Source: Phylloscopus collybita | Taxonomy: Eukaryota; Chordata; Aves; Passeriformes; Phylloscopidae | Assembly: GCA_027886175.1 (NCBI GenBank) | Contig: JAJNNQ010000006.1 | Coordinates: 9,672,001 to 9,736,000, forward strand | Direction: 5' to 3' | Length of the DNA: 64,000 nucleotides | Shown here: piece by piece, positions 38,845-51,965 of the stretch | Numbering within the stretch: the first letter of the stretch is position 1 | How the letters are laid out: the number at the start of each line of letters is the position of its first letter | Translations under genes and position numbers: made by a program | Notes under the pieces: generated by a model | What the model was told of the DNA's origin: nothing | Seen by the model: only the letters and a program-made list of their open reading frames with translations | Databases searched by the model: none

Positions 38845-39572
38845 ATTATTCCCATCATACACAGGAGTTGTTTAGTTTTTAACAAAAAAATAATTTTCCA
38901 ATTCAGTAATTCAAACTCAGACCAAATTGAATCCCCTCTCACAGTGCATATGATGGGAAAAAATTAATATAAAAATGATAGGATTACAAATGCTCTAAGA
39001 ATATTAACAGGAGTTCACATTTAAAAATATCTCCTTCAAAGTTAATGTGAATAGGTAATAATAGAATTAATTATAAATTTTTAAAAGAGAAGAAATTACA
39101 GTTATGTGAGTTAAGTTTTTGTTTCTATCAGACTACGGCAGTTTTGATTTACTGGTTTTTGCTGTCTTATTTTCTTTGTTAGATGAGTAGCTTTTGTTCA
39201 GTGATTGCTGTATTTCAATATTTATTTCCTAATTATTTCCTTTTGTAAGGAGATAAAAATGATGTAAATTATGGGACAAAGATTAATGGTTAAAAAACTT
39301 CTTAATTTCCCCTCTTTGAAAAAATAAAAAAGAACAATGAAGTCCAAGAAACTGAAAAAACAGATTGCAATCTCATTAATTGCTTTCCATTTCAAAGTGA
39401 AAATCTTCAAGATATCATTACCAATTTTTGTTTGTTTTGTGCTTTTTTAAAAATTGAAGTTGTGTATTTGGAGGAACTGTTTTATAATTCCTTGAAAATG
39501 TAATCCAAGTTAATAAAAACACAAATAGTACAAAACTGGAAATTGGTAACACTGCGAAGATTCTTTCCTGCA

Positions 39573-39633
39573 TAGATCTGGAAGTTGCTATGAGAAAGCA
39601 ACTAGATCTGGAAGTTTGGTTTGAGAAAACCAA
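39573..39633 (+). repeat. Two-copy ~30-bp tandem duplication
   Basis: Each unit starts TAGATCTGGAAGTT and ends with TGAGAAA followed by an A/C-rich end; AGATCT follows a third time at 39634. The copies are diverged in the middle. Confidence 0.75.
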
Positions 39634-40187
39634 AAGATCTTCAGAGCACTGAAAGAAATCAGGCAGATTGCCTCCACTGATTCATGAATTTTTAGAGTCT
39701 CTTCATATCAGGGCTTATATGCCTGTGAAGGGAATAACCATAAGCAAAAAATAGAATAAAATAAATAAATAAAATAAAGTAAAATAAAATAATAACAATA
39801 AAAAACCTAAAGGAGAAAATACTAAAATCAATTAGGAGCCAAACAATGGAGTGGGCAACTTTAAGTAGCAAATCCTTTTCATAAACAACTAACCATCTGT
39901 TATTCAAGCAACAGCATAACAAAGCATGAAACAAGTAAGAAAAGGACCTTTTTTCAAATTATCATGTCAGCTGGGAAATTATAAATCATGAGAATTCCTT
40001 ACCCATATTTGTAGAGTACAAACTTCTTATGTATTTGACAATAATTATCTGCAAAATACAGGTGGGAATGTCACCTGTGAGCTGGATGAAGGGGTAGAGT
40101 TACCCTCAGCAAGTGATTAAACACTGCTTGCCACTTTAAAAACAAGTCAAACATAAATTTGACTGAGAGCAAAAGAAGCAGTGTTTT

Positions 40188-40424
40188 TAAACTGCAAGAG
40201 AAAAGATTTAGATTCACTATAAGGAAGAAATTTGATAAGGATGGTGAGACACCAGAAGAGGTTGCTTAGAGAAGGTGTTTAAGCTCCATCCCTGAAGTGC
40301 TGAAGATTTGACAGGGCTTTGGGCAATCCATTTTACTCAAAGATTTCTCTGCCCATAGCAGAACCTTTGGATTAGATGATATTTACAGATTCTTGTCATT
40401 CCAAACCATTGTATGATTCTATGA
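40188..40424 (+). mobile_element. CR1 LINE, 3' end fragment
   Basis: The order of motifs is that of the CR1 tail: AGATTTAGATTCACTATAAGG, then AGGAAGAAATTTG, GGTGAGACACCAG, CCCATAGCAGAACC, GATTAGATGATATTTA, and finally CATTGTATGATTCTATGA. The last motif is the short terminal repeat of CR1. Frameshifts and substitutions throughout show it is old. It includes the last part of ORF2 and the 3' UTR only. Confidence 0.88.
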
Positions 40425-43400
40425 AATTTGTTTTCAAGGGGAGAAAATTGGTGAATACAGGAAAGAAATACCGAGGAAAATATCTTCCACTCTAAAAGTT
40501 GGTCTTTTGATTATCATATAATTTATCATGATTTTCTCATGCATTGTGTTCTCTGAGTCAGCTCCAAGGAAAGCAGTAGATGAAGGAAATATATTAGAAG
40601 TATCAGATAGTCACTGTGAGGTAAATGACAATATTTTAATTAAAGACACAATTCAATATTCTGTTATATCCCACCATCTCCCAAATTTACCTGTATTTCT
40701 TCCCCAACCTTCCCCTAGATCTAAGCAAAGTTATGTGGAGACTATGTGCTATAACTCACAGTATTAGCTTAAGGTTTGGACCCAGTTCTTAGCACAAGGA
40801 AAGAATTGTTAAATATATAAATCTACATGTTATTTACATTCAGATGTCATATTCTGTTTGCAATTCCTAAGTGTTCTGACTTGCATGATAGATAAATATT
40901 TACAAGAAAAGGCATAGGTATTAATAATAAAGATGGCAAAGAGATGGTAATCTTTGAGAGTATCTTACATAGTAGTGTCAACAGATTTATTGAGGTCTAA
41001 CTTTTCCTATGCTTACTAGTCCTAATATTTTTTTTTAATTTATTTATTTTTTTTTAGTTAAAGAAAAAATCTAAACTTGCAATCGAGCAGATGTTCAATG
41101 CAGTAGTGACCTATTTCACTATGGATACAAGATTGTTACTATTGTTACTACAGTACTACTGGGATAGAGATTTTGCTTTTGCAAGGTCAGAAGCAACTAT
41201 TAGAAAACTTCTAGACTCTGAAGTATATACCTGTGATGTACATAGAACTTCCTATGAGCCAGATAGATCAAAAAAGTAGTACAAATGGGAAAATTGAATT
41301 GCACAAAAATTATACAGGACATGGTACTGAACACCTAAATAAAACAAAAGATACATAAACGTCCGCTGGATTACTTGTATGTTCAGAAGCATGAAATTTA
41401 TCAAGGTTGCAATGGATAAAAATATATGTGGTCAAATTTATAAAGATGTTAGTAAGAGTCATAAATTTTGCAAATATTAAAATTTATTTAATATGTGCAA
41501 CTTATAAAATAAGAGTTCTTTTTTTCTCATTATTTTTAATGAATGCAACAAAGACTTTGTAAATATTTTCAATATAACTTGTTTATTGCTTTCATCTGAA
41601 GCAATTAAAGAAAATAAAGTACTTTAACTTCCCTAAATAAGCACATTTTGTATGTGGAGTTATTTTTTGGGCCAATAATTGAAATATTTAACTCTTCTTG
41701 TTACAAAAGCTGGTTTCATATATAACTATGTGAAGCATAAGCCATTTAAAATGAAAATTTCCAATTAGCATGAAAGGCACCAGCTGAACTTATTTGGAAA
41801 AAATAAAGAGGTGAGGGAATGAATTATCAACATCTGTAAGCAGAATTTCGGTCATTTTCACTGAAGGTTTTAGTACTTTATGTGTCAGGGGAGGAAGGTC
41901 CACTGAATTAATTTCTGTAGACTATTAATTCACACAGGTTTGGTCACATTAAAATACTGGCATAAGCTTTTGAATTTTCAAATATTATTTACTTCAGGAT
42001 TTGGAAACACCTAGATTATGTAGAAGTGGCACATCCTGAGACCTCCAATTAATAAAGAGACAACCAGTTAGGAGGCTGATCACTCATTGTATAGGCTTCT
42101 CAGATGGAGAAGGGAAGGCCTAGGAAAAACGTAACCTGAAAATGGAGGCATATCCATGGAGGGGAATGTCATGGAGTATTCAGGGACATTGTGACACCTG
42201 AGACTGGTAACTTCAGCAGCTGAGCAGCACACACCAATGGGACTTATCCATCTGTCTTTCCCAGACTAGTAATAATGTCCCTTGTAGAAGTGTGGAAGAC
42301 CATGTAAGTGTGCCTTTGAGGGGAGAAGGGATTCCATTGGCAGCACCTCCACAAAACATATAGAAAGCTGACCTCTCATCTGAATGCAGATCTAGAAAGC
42401 CTTTTCAAATTCAGCAAATTTCTGTTATAGAAACCCAAATCTCAATACAGCGATCCAATGACTTTCTAGTCAAGGATCTCCAAGAGGACTGTGACAAACC
42501 CCGTTAAGTTTTCAACCAGAATCTATACCTTATCTTATTTGAAACAGTTTGCTCACATCTTGTTCAATAATATAAACTGTAATCTTACACCTGATGATCA
42601 CACAATTGCTTGTCCCACTTTGACAAGGTAGAGTCAGACAAAGTGCATTATTTGGAATGCAGCTGTTTTATTTTACAATCGCATGTTTCTATTTGGCATT
42701 GTATCATATCAGGGCCAAATTAGTGCCCTGCCTGTGAAGTTTGTAATATGTCTTCTTGCAAGAAAGTAAATGTGAAATAAAGCAATTGCCTTCATTGGAG
42801 ACAACAAGTTTTAAAAATAGAATTTCAGTGGCAAAGCTGGAGTATTTCGGTTGGAGGGAACATTGAATGGATTACTAGCTGTGGAAAAAATATGATTTTT
42901 TTTTCTTTCCTCTAATAGTATCTAATCAGAATTTATTGTTATTTATGTTAGAGTAGGAATTTTCCTTCAAAATATATGATTTTATTTCCTCTTTCTCACT
43001 CATAATTTCAGATCTTAAACAGTGACAAAATATTCTATCCAAGCAGTAAGAGGTTGGGGTGGGAATTTCTCTTTAATTTTAGAGAGGAAAAAAAAATTAG
43101 TTGCAGTTAATATAGTATAAACCACACTGTTTCCTGATGAGTTTGCTGCTTTTCTATAAATACATTTCCCTATAAATATTACTGCATATAAACAACTTAA
43201 AACAAGACTTATCTATTAAGCTGAAATTCTACTACGTAGGCAGATATCTGATTCATAATGCAGAAGATATAACTGTTCTCCCTTACTAGATTTTATAACA
43301 TTTCCACTTACTAATGAAATATCACAGATGCAATATCTCATACTGAATAGCCACAAACTTATTTAAATCCCAGATTTTAATTTGTCAGCAATATTCCACA

Positions 43401-46400
43401 TTGAATTTAGACTAATTTCCAAGTGCACTATGAATCTTAAATTAGATCTAACCAACCTACATTTTTTTTTCCCTTGGAAACCTGCTGGTAGGAAATGATG
43501 TTCTTTGTATCTGACCCCAAGCATGGCATGTTATATATTCCAATATACACCATGAAATTCATTAATATGGAGAGTGTGTTAGGATTAATCTTCTCCTCAT
43601 ATTTTCTACCATTCCCATTGGTATAATGCTGTAATTTATGTATCTTTGTTCATTCAAGGTAATAAAAAATACTGCAAGCATTATGTACATTTTATAACAG
43701 AAAGTTGAACATTCAGACAAGTTGCACAGAAAGCTTGAATTTCAAGTAAATACTGAGAGCTAGGGAATGTCTTATATATAATTTTTCGTTTATCTAATTG
43801 AAATGACATCTAAAACTTTTTACATATAGCTGATATTGCTGTAATAAAAAAAATGTTTTCTTGAAAATATGATTTTGCAGTCACGGAAGGCATTTCCTTG
43901 ATTTTATTCCTGTCAGATCATTTAAAAATAAAGATAACCTATTTCCATTTTTCTCTAAGATTGCATGAGATTTAAATGAAGCTGTCATGACAGAAATGTA
44001 AAATGTGAAGGATAGTCTAAAAGATTACACAAAACTTTCACTTATGCTGTGGCTCTGCCATCAAAGGCTATTTGTTCCAATTTTCCTACTAGCAGATGAT
44101 GCAGTGTATGTCACCATGAGTAGGAAAAAAACCCAAAATAGATATGAGAGTGTATGGGACAGGGAGAAGAATAATATAGTAGGTCTGCTGTAAAATAAAC
44201 CCCAAAACAAGAAACCAACAAATAATATAATAACCTCCCCCAAAAGTTGCCCTGCTACCAGTCCCCAAATTAAAACAAGTAAAATCACAATAGAAGGAGT
44301 ATTTCTGTCATCACTAGGTAACTGTCATCAGGACTTAAAATTTATTTTTCTCAAAACACACAAATACCTTTCTGATCTGTCTTTGAATTTTGGGTGTTGT
44401 GATGAAGGATGAATAATACAGCTGTGCCCATCTGGGTAATTTAGTTTTCAAGATGGACTGTTTCATCAAGTAGCACAATTACTGGTTCCACCAAAATGAA
44501 ACCACCTCTCTTTTGTTTCATGAACCAGATGCTGCTGCTCCACAGGTCATGGTGTTGCACTGAATTTTTGAGGGCTTCAAGCAGCCTATAACAAAAATCC
44601 TTCATTGCGGGCCTGTTATAGACACATTTTAGATCATTCTCCTGCTTAAGCTATCCTCATCTTTATGGATCCAGCAACAACTGGTAGAGTTTTCCAGGAA
44701 AATATTCATGATCATGTGGTATCAGAGGTTCTAAGAGAGAACAGTTATTTCCTGCAGTCTCAAAGGACATTGCACACAGTGCCATCTAGGAGTTGCTGAA
44801 CCATCTTGGCCACTGGCATGAGAGTGGTAGACCTAGTACATCAGCTAAAGGAGATTTTTTTTCTTCCTGGAGCAGTAGATGTCTTGTCAAATGAACCCCA
44901 TCAGTGGTATCTGAAAGTGACATAAATAATATGTACAAATCTATATAAACGTAGATTTTATTTGTTTTTCTAATATACACACAAAACTAATACTAGTTGT
45001 TGCTACTATAACAGTGAAATTATGAAGTGTTCCCTTAGGCCAGGTTTAGGAGAGACTGTGTGTTAAGGCATTCCTTTAAACTGTGCCTATCTTGCCTGTG
45101 AATTGAAGAGTTTTAAGTTACAGGAATACTTCACCCGAAATGTTACATAATTAATTTCAGGTATTTTATCATAACTGATGTTTCCATGGAGACAGGTTTT
45201 GGATATTCGTTGCAAATTATACTGCTACTATTCTATGAACTCTGAAAATTGTCAGTATTAATTCCACGGATTTTATTTTTGCCTTCCTTGATAAATGTGT
45301 TATGATGCCGACACTATTCAATTTGCAAGCCAGTATTAACTGCCTTCTTCTTGACTATGTTGCAATGACTCCTGCCAAGCAAGCATTTGAAATATTGTCT
45401 CTTTTGCTGCCTAAAACAACATAAACAAAGCTTTTGTAAGAGCATTGAGCTTCAAAGAACAAGAATGACCTCTCTTCCTCTACAGGGTGCATGTCTAAAC
45501 CTACTTCTACTACAATGTTAAGCTGGTGCTTTGTTGAGGCCATAAACTCCATGATATAGAAGAAAGCAAAATTCATCTCGGCTGAAATAGAATTTGGCCA
45601 TCATATTTAAAGGGATGAAAATGGAAGTATGGAGCACATAAGCCAGTGACAACTACTTTTGAGATATTAATAAAAAAGGGAATACTACACTGTTTTCCTT
45701 TCTTTTTATGTATTTTCATTTGGGTTGGCTATATAAAGAAAAAATTTATTAAACTGGAAAGTCAAAGATACAAAGGACTCTAATTGATATTTATAATGCA
45801 ATATCAGAGCTAAACAGACTGTTCAGTAAAATTACAGGTTTATATTCTACAAAGGTATCTCTGTATTCTTACATATACTGAGTTCTCTATTTTGCCATAC
45901 TTTTCAACTAACTAACCAAATAATTGAAAGTGGCCAAAACCAGAAATATTTAAAATTAAGGGGTTTTTTTCTAACTTGTTTTGGTATCACCTAACAGGTT
46001 GCAGACATTATTTTAATGGAAATACTTCTAGCACTGTGATATAATTGACACTTTAAGCAAAGGGGTAGAATGATAATAATATCAACTCTTTTCTTAAATT
46101 TATAAAAAAGAAAAATAGTAAAATAGAAGCCAAAATGCCAATGTGACTGTCTCAGATATAATAATAATGTTGACTATGTCCCTTGCAAAGGGATGTCATG
46201 TCTGTTTCCTGCGTTGACTCTTGTCTAGCCAAAAAATTTCCTGAAATGATCATGGGAATACTGAGTAACACTGTTATCCATCAGTCCTTTCATTTTGTAA
46301 GCATTAGTAACCAGTAAAATCAGCTTAGAAATATGATTCATTCAGCAGGGACTACTGAGAAGAGTAAAAACATTACTGTGAGTGAGAGGTTTTATAAAAT

Positions 46401-49400
46401 GTTTTTTCATTGAACACCAATCTCATTACGGCTTTTGAAATTCAGACAAAAATGACATGTTTTCCAGAAGAAAGATAAAAATTTCCTTCAGGATGCATCT
46501 CAAACTGAGAAAAAGAAAATATGTGTGACTAGATTTCCCTTGTGCTATTAATAAAACCTAAAACCCAGAAAAAACCCTGCTGGTATTTTTTTTTCTTTTT
46601 TTTAAGGAATTCAGGAAAAAAAAATTCCCAGCTCAAAAAGTGCAATGTATTGGATAGATTTAAGGGAAATTAACTTGCACCAAATCTAAAAATAATCATA
46701 ATTAGTGTGTTTAGTACTAACAATGAGAACCACATTCTTTAAATATGTAGTTAAGTATATTTACACTTTGATATCTAAACCAGGATTTACTGTTATAATT
46801 ATCTCCCTCTAAGAAAAACTTGCAAGAAATACTGGAAAGCAAGAAGCCCTAAGAAACTTCTTCTGAAATTACAACTGAAACACATCCACAGGTAAAATAA
46901 ATACCCCATCTTCACATCACAGTACCCAAACAATTGCACTTTTCTTATTTTCCACAGGTAGATTTTTCTCATTAGAAGTCTTAAGTTTTAGGGGTTTTTA
47001 TATCTCTGCACCAAGAAAAGTAGACATTGAGCAGAAAAGTCACTAGACATCAGAGCTGTGTCTTTTAATCTACAGTGTCTCTGCTTATTGCATTGCTTTT
47101 AATTTAATTTTATTTAATTTTAAAATTCCATAGTATCTATACTATTTTTGGTATCAGCTTCTATTGGATAGCACAGTATGAAGTGTGTCTGCTGCTTTTG
47201 TTAAACGGCTTAACAGAGATTACTAAAAATAAAACTTTTGTGAAAGGTAATATCTGTTTCAGACATTGTACTGAATAATTACAACCTAAATTAGTCTTGA
47301 TTATCCTTCAGTGTATAAATTAAAAAATGGGTCTGTCAAAAGAGTACTTGTAAAATTTAAGGTAACACTTCCAGTTCCTTTATTGAGCTCTATATTACCT
47401 AGGGAGAAGTGTCTGTGTATAAACAGGGTTTATATCACCGATAAAATGTATATGTATTGATTTAACTGATGAAACACATTTGCCTTCTATCAAAAATACT
47501 TTTATGGATACAGTCTGGGAACATACATAGAAGAATATTTCTCATTCAGTACCCACAAATGCTAGATATATTTACATTTTGAGCATGGGATTAACTACTG
47601 CAGCATTTATACTTAATGGCAGTCATTAAACTTAAGTTTTCTAAATGCAGAAAATCACAGAAACACTATCAGCTATAACCAAATAAGAAATCTTTTTCAT
47701 ACAGACTGTCTCCACAGATGGAGAGTTTGCTTCAACTTTAATGTTTTAGTACTGTCAGATAAGAAGCGCATAATAATTAGAAGCCAACTCAACTAAACTC
47801 TAAAATTTCAACACTAGGAGTTCTAAGCGCTTTTCAGCTCCAAATCATAAACACATAATTTTACTTCCCAAGTGTGGGAGTCTATGTTGGAGAAAGACAT
47901 CTTTTATTGTAACCAGTTGATGTCTTGGGAAGAATTCACAAAGTTAGCACTCTTCAGAAGGTTTCTTTCCTTCTTTTTCTTACTGAGTAACTGGCATTTC
48001 TTAGTAGTTAATGTTGGTTAAATATATGAATACTTAGCACCTGAGCTTCCTGTAACTATAATCATACAGAATATACAGAAAATAGCAGTGTGAAATAAAG
48101 TCTGAGTTGATCATGTCTTCACTCTTATTGATTTCTTCATTGCCTTGAAATTAAATATAAGGGAAATTTTCAAAGTATAAAAATTATCTTCACTGAAATT
48201 TTTGATGTATTTTCCTTCAATTGTAATTCACTAGATCAAAATTATACTGAAATTCTGTTTAAAATGCATTTGGTTTCAGCAGATGAATTTCTTAAATGTG
48301 AGAAATAAAAAAAATATGTATTTTCTTTCAAATATCCTTTTCAGGACACAATTCTTCTATTTATACTTTTATTTTTAAAGCTCAAAGGCTGTTGATTGAG
48401 AACCTGTATATTCCATCAGTAACTTCCAAATTGCTTTTTTTTCTTTTCGTGAATTGTGAAAAGTAATTCAATACATGTTGAATTTCTTGTCTTTTTCTAC
48501 GCTTTCACATGCCATATTCAGCACTCATTGTTTCTATGATTCCTCACCATTATTTTTTGATGTGGAAATGGTACAGGACATATTCTAATCAGGCCTCAAA
48601 ACAAGTAGAGAATGTGAACATAAAATATGTGAAGGAGCAACTTGTGAGACATCTTGATTTCATTTATTCCAGGGTAAAAAATATTCACTTTTCAATCAAA
48701 ACTCTGTAATAACAGAATATTTTTTTAAAAATTCCAAAGTTTTCCAATTGAAATAAGTAAAAAATATCTCGGTGGCTGTGGTAGACATCTCCTGGATTAA
48801 TCTTACACTTCCTTAAAAGCAAGCAAGCTGATTATTTTGTCCTCTTGACTGAGTACTGTCTTGTGGCTATGTCCATTTAAAGCATGCAATTTGAGCCACA
48901 CTAATGTGCAATTGCATGAATGTAAATACATGGAAACACTACCTCAGGAGCAATTTCAACTATTAGTCCAAGTGAGAGTTAAACACAGGGTATTTGAATG
49001 TGCAGTACTGCAAGCCTAATTAAACAGACAATCGCCAATGAAGCTTTAAAACTAGTCCTACTGCACATACAAAGTAATTGCATACACAATTTGGCTTTGT
49101 CGTGCATCGTGCTTCACAGATTTATTTTTAAATAACAGCTCACTTCTTATGGCACTGCTTTTCTCTGAGAAAATTGCTGAACATTCAGGTTTTATTTGTT
49201 TTTGTGTATTTGGATTTATGATTTCTTTCTTTTCAGTTCTTATATGGCAGTAATTTTCTTCACAGTTAAGAAAAAAAACACAGTATCAGGGAAAATTTAC
49301 TAAGTATCTTTTATATGTATATTTTCATCAGTAATATTATGACTATCTCCCAAAATACATATTTTTAGATTGATTTTAACAATTGGTCCATAGAAAAAAA

Positions 49401-50786
49401 AAAAAAAAAGAAAGAAAAAGAACAAAACCACAAACCACAACAAAACAACTAGAAAATGAATTTATTTTTTTCTAAATAGATATTTGGCCTCCACTAGAAC
49501 ACATATGAACAGCCATGGGAGTAAGTGAAAAAGAAAATCAGATTAGATCAAAAAATACAGTATCATCATTGGAGCAGTGGGGGCTCTTCTTGATAAGAAA
49601 GATTTTAGTTCAAAAGCACTAAGTTGTAGAAAGTGGTTTCAAAAAGTGTCTTTTTTGTGCCCATATTGAGACAAACCATCTTAGCAAGAGGAATGCACCA
49701 AGCCTTCTATTTTGCCATGATTAATGCCTAATCACCACATAATATTCACAGAACTGGTAGACATCAACTTCCCAGAGTTGATCTTCAGTGCAAATTTACC
49801 ATTTCCCAAGCTTGCATTGCTTCAAATTATACTATGTCAATCTTAATTTAATTTGAACACAGATCCTCAGATCCTGTAGGCAATGCAAAGGAAAACAGCA
49901 ACTGGGAATTCTTCACCCCCCCTCTTTCTCTCCTCCATGACACTTATGGCACTGATGCCAATGTTGTACTGCACAGATGGGGCTGCATGTCTATTTAGCC
50001 TTTCCAGTAAGATCAGGACTGTGTCTATTCCAGGTTCTGTATTCTGAAAAAAAGATTTTTTTGGTTCTGCCTCTAGAGTTCTTGTTTAAACATGAACAAA
50101 TTAATCAAATACCTGTTTATGTAGGAAATGTTCCATTCAAAATTGCCACTGACAAATGTGTTTCAAGAAGCGTGGTTGTAGTTTGGGTTGTTTTTCATTT
50201 CTTGCTATTTGCAGAAAAGGAAGACAGGGTGAATTAATTTGGGACAGAATAGATGGGAGAGATGAGATGGAGCTAATTTAGAAGCTCTGTAAAAGTGTTT
50301 CTCTCTTTTCCTTATGCCACTTATGACAGGAAAGCAAATGCATACTCATAATAATTCTGCAGGCATCAATGGAGTTATTCTGTGGAATAATTTGACCTTT
50401 AAATTCTAGTTTTCCATTTCCCTACACCTTTTTAAAGTCACAGATACATGCAGTGAATAAACACATTCATTGTGATATTGATGGTTTACGTCTACTTCTC
50501 ATGTAGGTTGAATTAACTTATTAAGTAGGGAAGCTTAATGTAAGGTGACTGCACCACCTCAAATCATTACTTCCCCCACCCCCTCAAAGTTATATCAAAA
50601 TTAATACTGTTTAAAATATTGTAACTGTTTCTTTGGCAAGGCCTCATTTGAATTTTAGAAAGCCCACTGTAAAGGTTTCTGGTTTCATACGATTTATGTA
50701 ATTTTTATTAAAAATACAGGTTTCAAATATAGATACAGATTTTTAAATTTTTTAATGTATAAATTTTATTTGTATTTTTTTAACAC
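40425..50786. other. 10 kb of AT-rich DNA with no gene seen
   Basis: No repeat family is recognised with confidence. Three segments stand out by lower AT content and lack of simple sequence: 42040-42480, 42590-42830 and 48890-49170. The segment 44500-44920 has partly open frames on both strands but no family resemblance that I can name. An A-rich tract lies at 49392-49448. Confidence 0.55.
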
Positions 50787-50961
50787 AAATCAAGTTGGAA
50801 AATGATTTGATGTATTATGGTATTTCTTTTTTAGCTATCAATTTTGTTGGGAATCTGTGCATCTGGCTTCTTGACCAATAGAGTTGTAAATATGTACAAA
50901 ACATCAGTAAGTTAGGAGATAAAAATGTAATCTCAGCCAAGAGGAAAAAAAAGTAAAATTC
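50787..50961 (+). repeat. Left arm of a near-identical inverted duplication
   Basis: The 161 bases 50801-50961 are the exact reverse complement of 51795-51956, apart from one base in an A-run (eight here, nine in the other arm). A further nine matching bases (AAATCAAGT, 50787-50795) lie outside a five-base TGGAA gap. The arm is ordinary AT-rich DNA that resembles no transposon end. See also the right arm and the spacer. Confidence 0.95.
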
Positions 50962-51794
50962 TGGAGGTCATGTAGGACACTTCTGTCTTTTGAAACACTG
51001 CTAGACATCTGATCTTTACTTGAATCCTGTGACACCACTGCTAACATCCCCAGAGGAAGCCATCCAGCCTTTCACCTGAACAGCCAGTGGCCTCCCACTT
51101 GAGCTGCCACACACTACACTGCCTTCAGCAGTTGCAGCAGTAAGGCCAGGATCTCTCCAGGGTCCTTCTTGCCTCTCCCACTTGTGTGTCTGGTTAGCTC
51201 CAAAGCATCCTGAATGGCACTGGATGTTAATGTTTAGGCTATCTGAAGAAGTGTAAGTTACTAAAGAAAGGAGGAAACAGGGGAAGTGGGTGTACAAGGG
51301 GAAGCATGTAGCTCAGAGTGGGAAATGCTAGTAATTTTTGATTAGGAAAAACTTGGTGTCATCTTGTTTAACCCACAACTTTCCTTATTATGCAGAAAAC
51401 CTCTACTTATATTTATTTAGACCACATTTAAAATAGAGTGTTCTAAACTTGATGGAATTGAAAATATTTGGCTTTTTTTTTTTTTTTTTCTGCAGCCCAT
51501 CAAAGTTTTTCTCCATTTGATCTTTTGAAAATGATTCCATTTAGTATATTAAAGAACCCCTGGCATGGACTGATATGGTAAACACCGTTTGTTTGCCTAT
51601 TTGTGGTTATTTAGCCCTATATAAGATATTCTGAGCTATCCTGCTAGTCCATTATTTGACCATCAACTTCCTCTGTCTAAGTTCTAAGACTGAATCTTCC
51701 ATGTATTTGGGACTGTATTGACCACATTTTTGGTGACCTCCTTGTAGACAAAAACATCCAGAAAAATGTGCATTTGAAATCTACTTCTCTTCTG
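50962..51794. other. 833-bp spacer between inverted arms; no gene
   Basis: The first ~350 bases are GC-richer than the surroundings and contain a 93-codon minus-strand ORF (51016-51297) with no recognised domain. The rest is AT-rich, with a 20-base T-run near 51473-51490. No transposase remnant, LTR or LINE is seen, so nothing in the spacer explains the inverted arms. Confidence 0.6.
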
Positions 51795-51965
51795 GAATTT
51801 TACTTTTTTTTTCCTCTTGGCTGAGATTACATTTTTATCTCCTAACTTACTGATGTTTTGTACATATTTACAACTCTATTGGTCAAGAAGCCAGATGCAC
51901 AGATTCCCAACAAAATTGATAGCTAAAAAAGAAATACCATAATACATCAAATCATTACTTGATTT
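51795..51965 (-). repeat. Right arm of a near-identical inverted duplication
   Basis: Reverse complement of the left arm. The outer matching block ACTTGATTT is at 51957-51965, directly adjoining the main arm because the five-base TGGAA present on the left is absent here. Beyond both edges similarity stops abruptly. Confidence 0.95.

Larger units (their letters stand above)
35601..40187. other. AT-rich DNA with no gene seen
   Basis: Unique-looking DNA with simple sequence at 37852-37928 and a T-run at 38826-38844. The segment 36175-36430 is less AT-rich and lacks repeat character, which makes it a candidate conserved non-coding element. A GC-richer patch at 37350-37680 is unassigned. A 30-bp tandem duplication lies at 39573-39633. 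Confidence 0.55.

Noticed and set aside
40528..40767. 79-codon plus-strand ORF with plausible amino-acid composition, next to a CR1 tail
   Set aside because: No domain recognised, and it is not part of CR1 because it lies beyond the CR1 3' terminus. No supporting splice or promoter signal.
51016..51297. 93-codon ORF inside the spacer of the inverted duplication, tested as a transposase remnant
   Set aside because: No transposase motif, no terminal repeat sequence typical of a DNA transposon, and no clear target-site duplication outside the arms.
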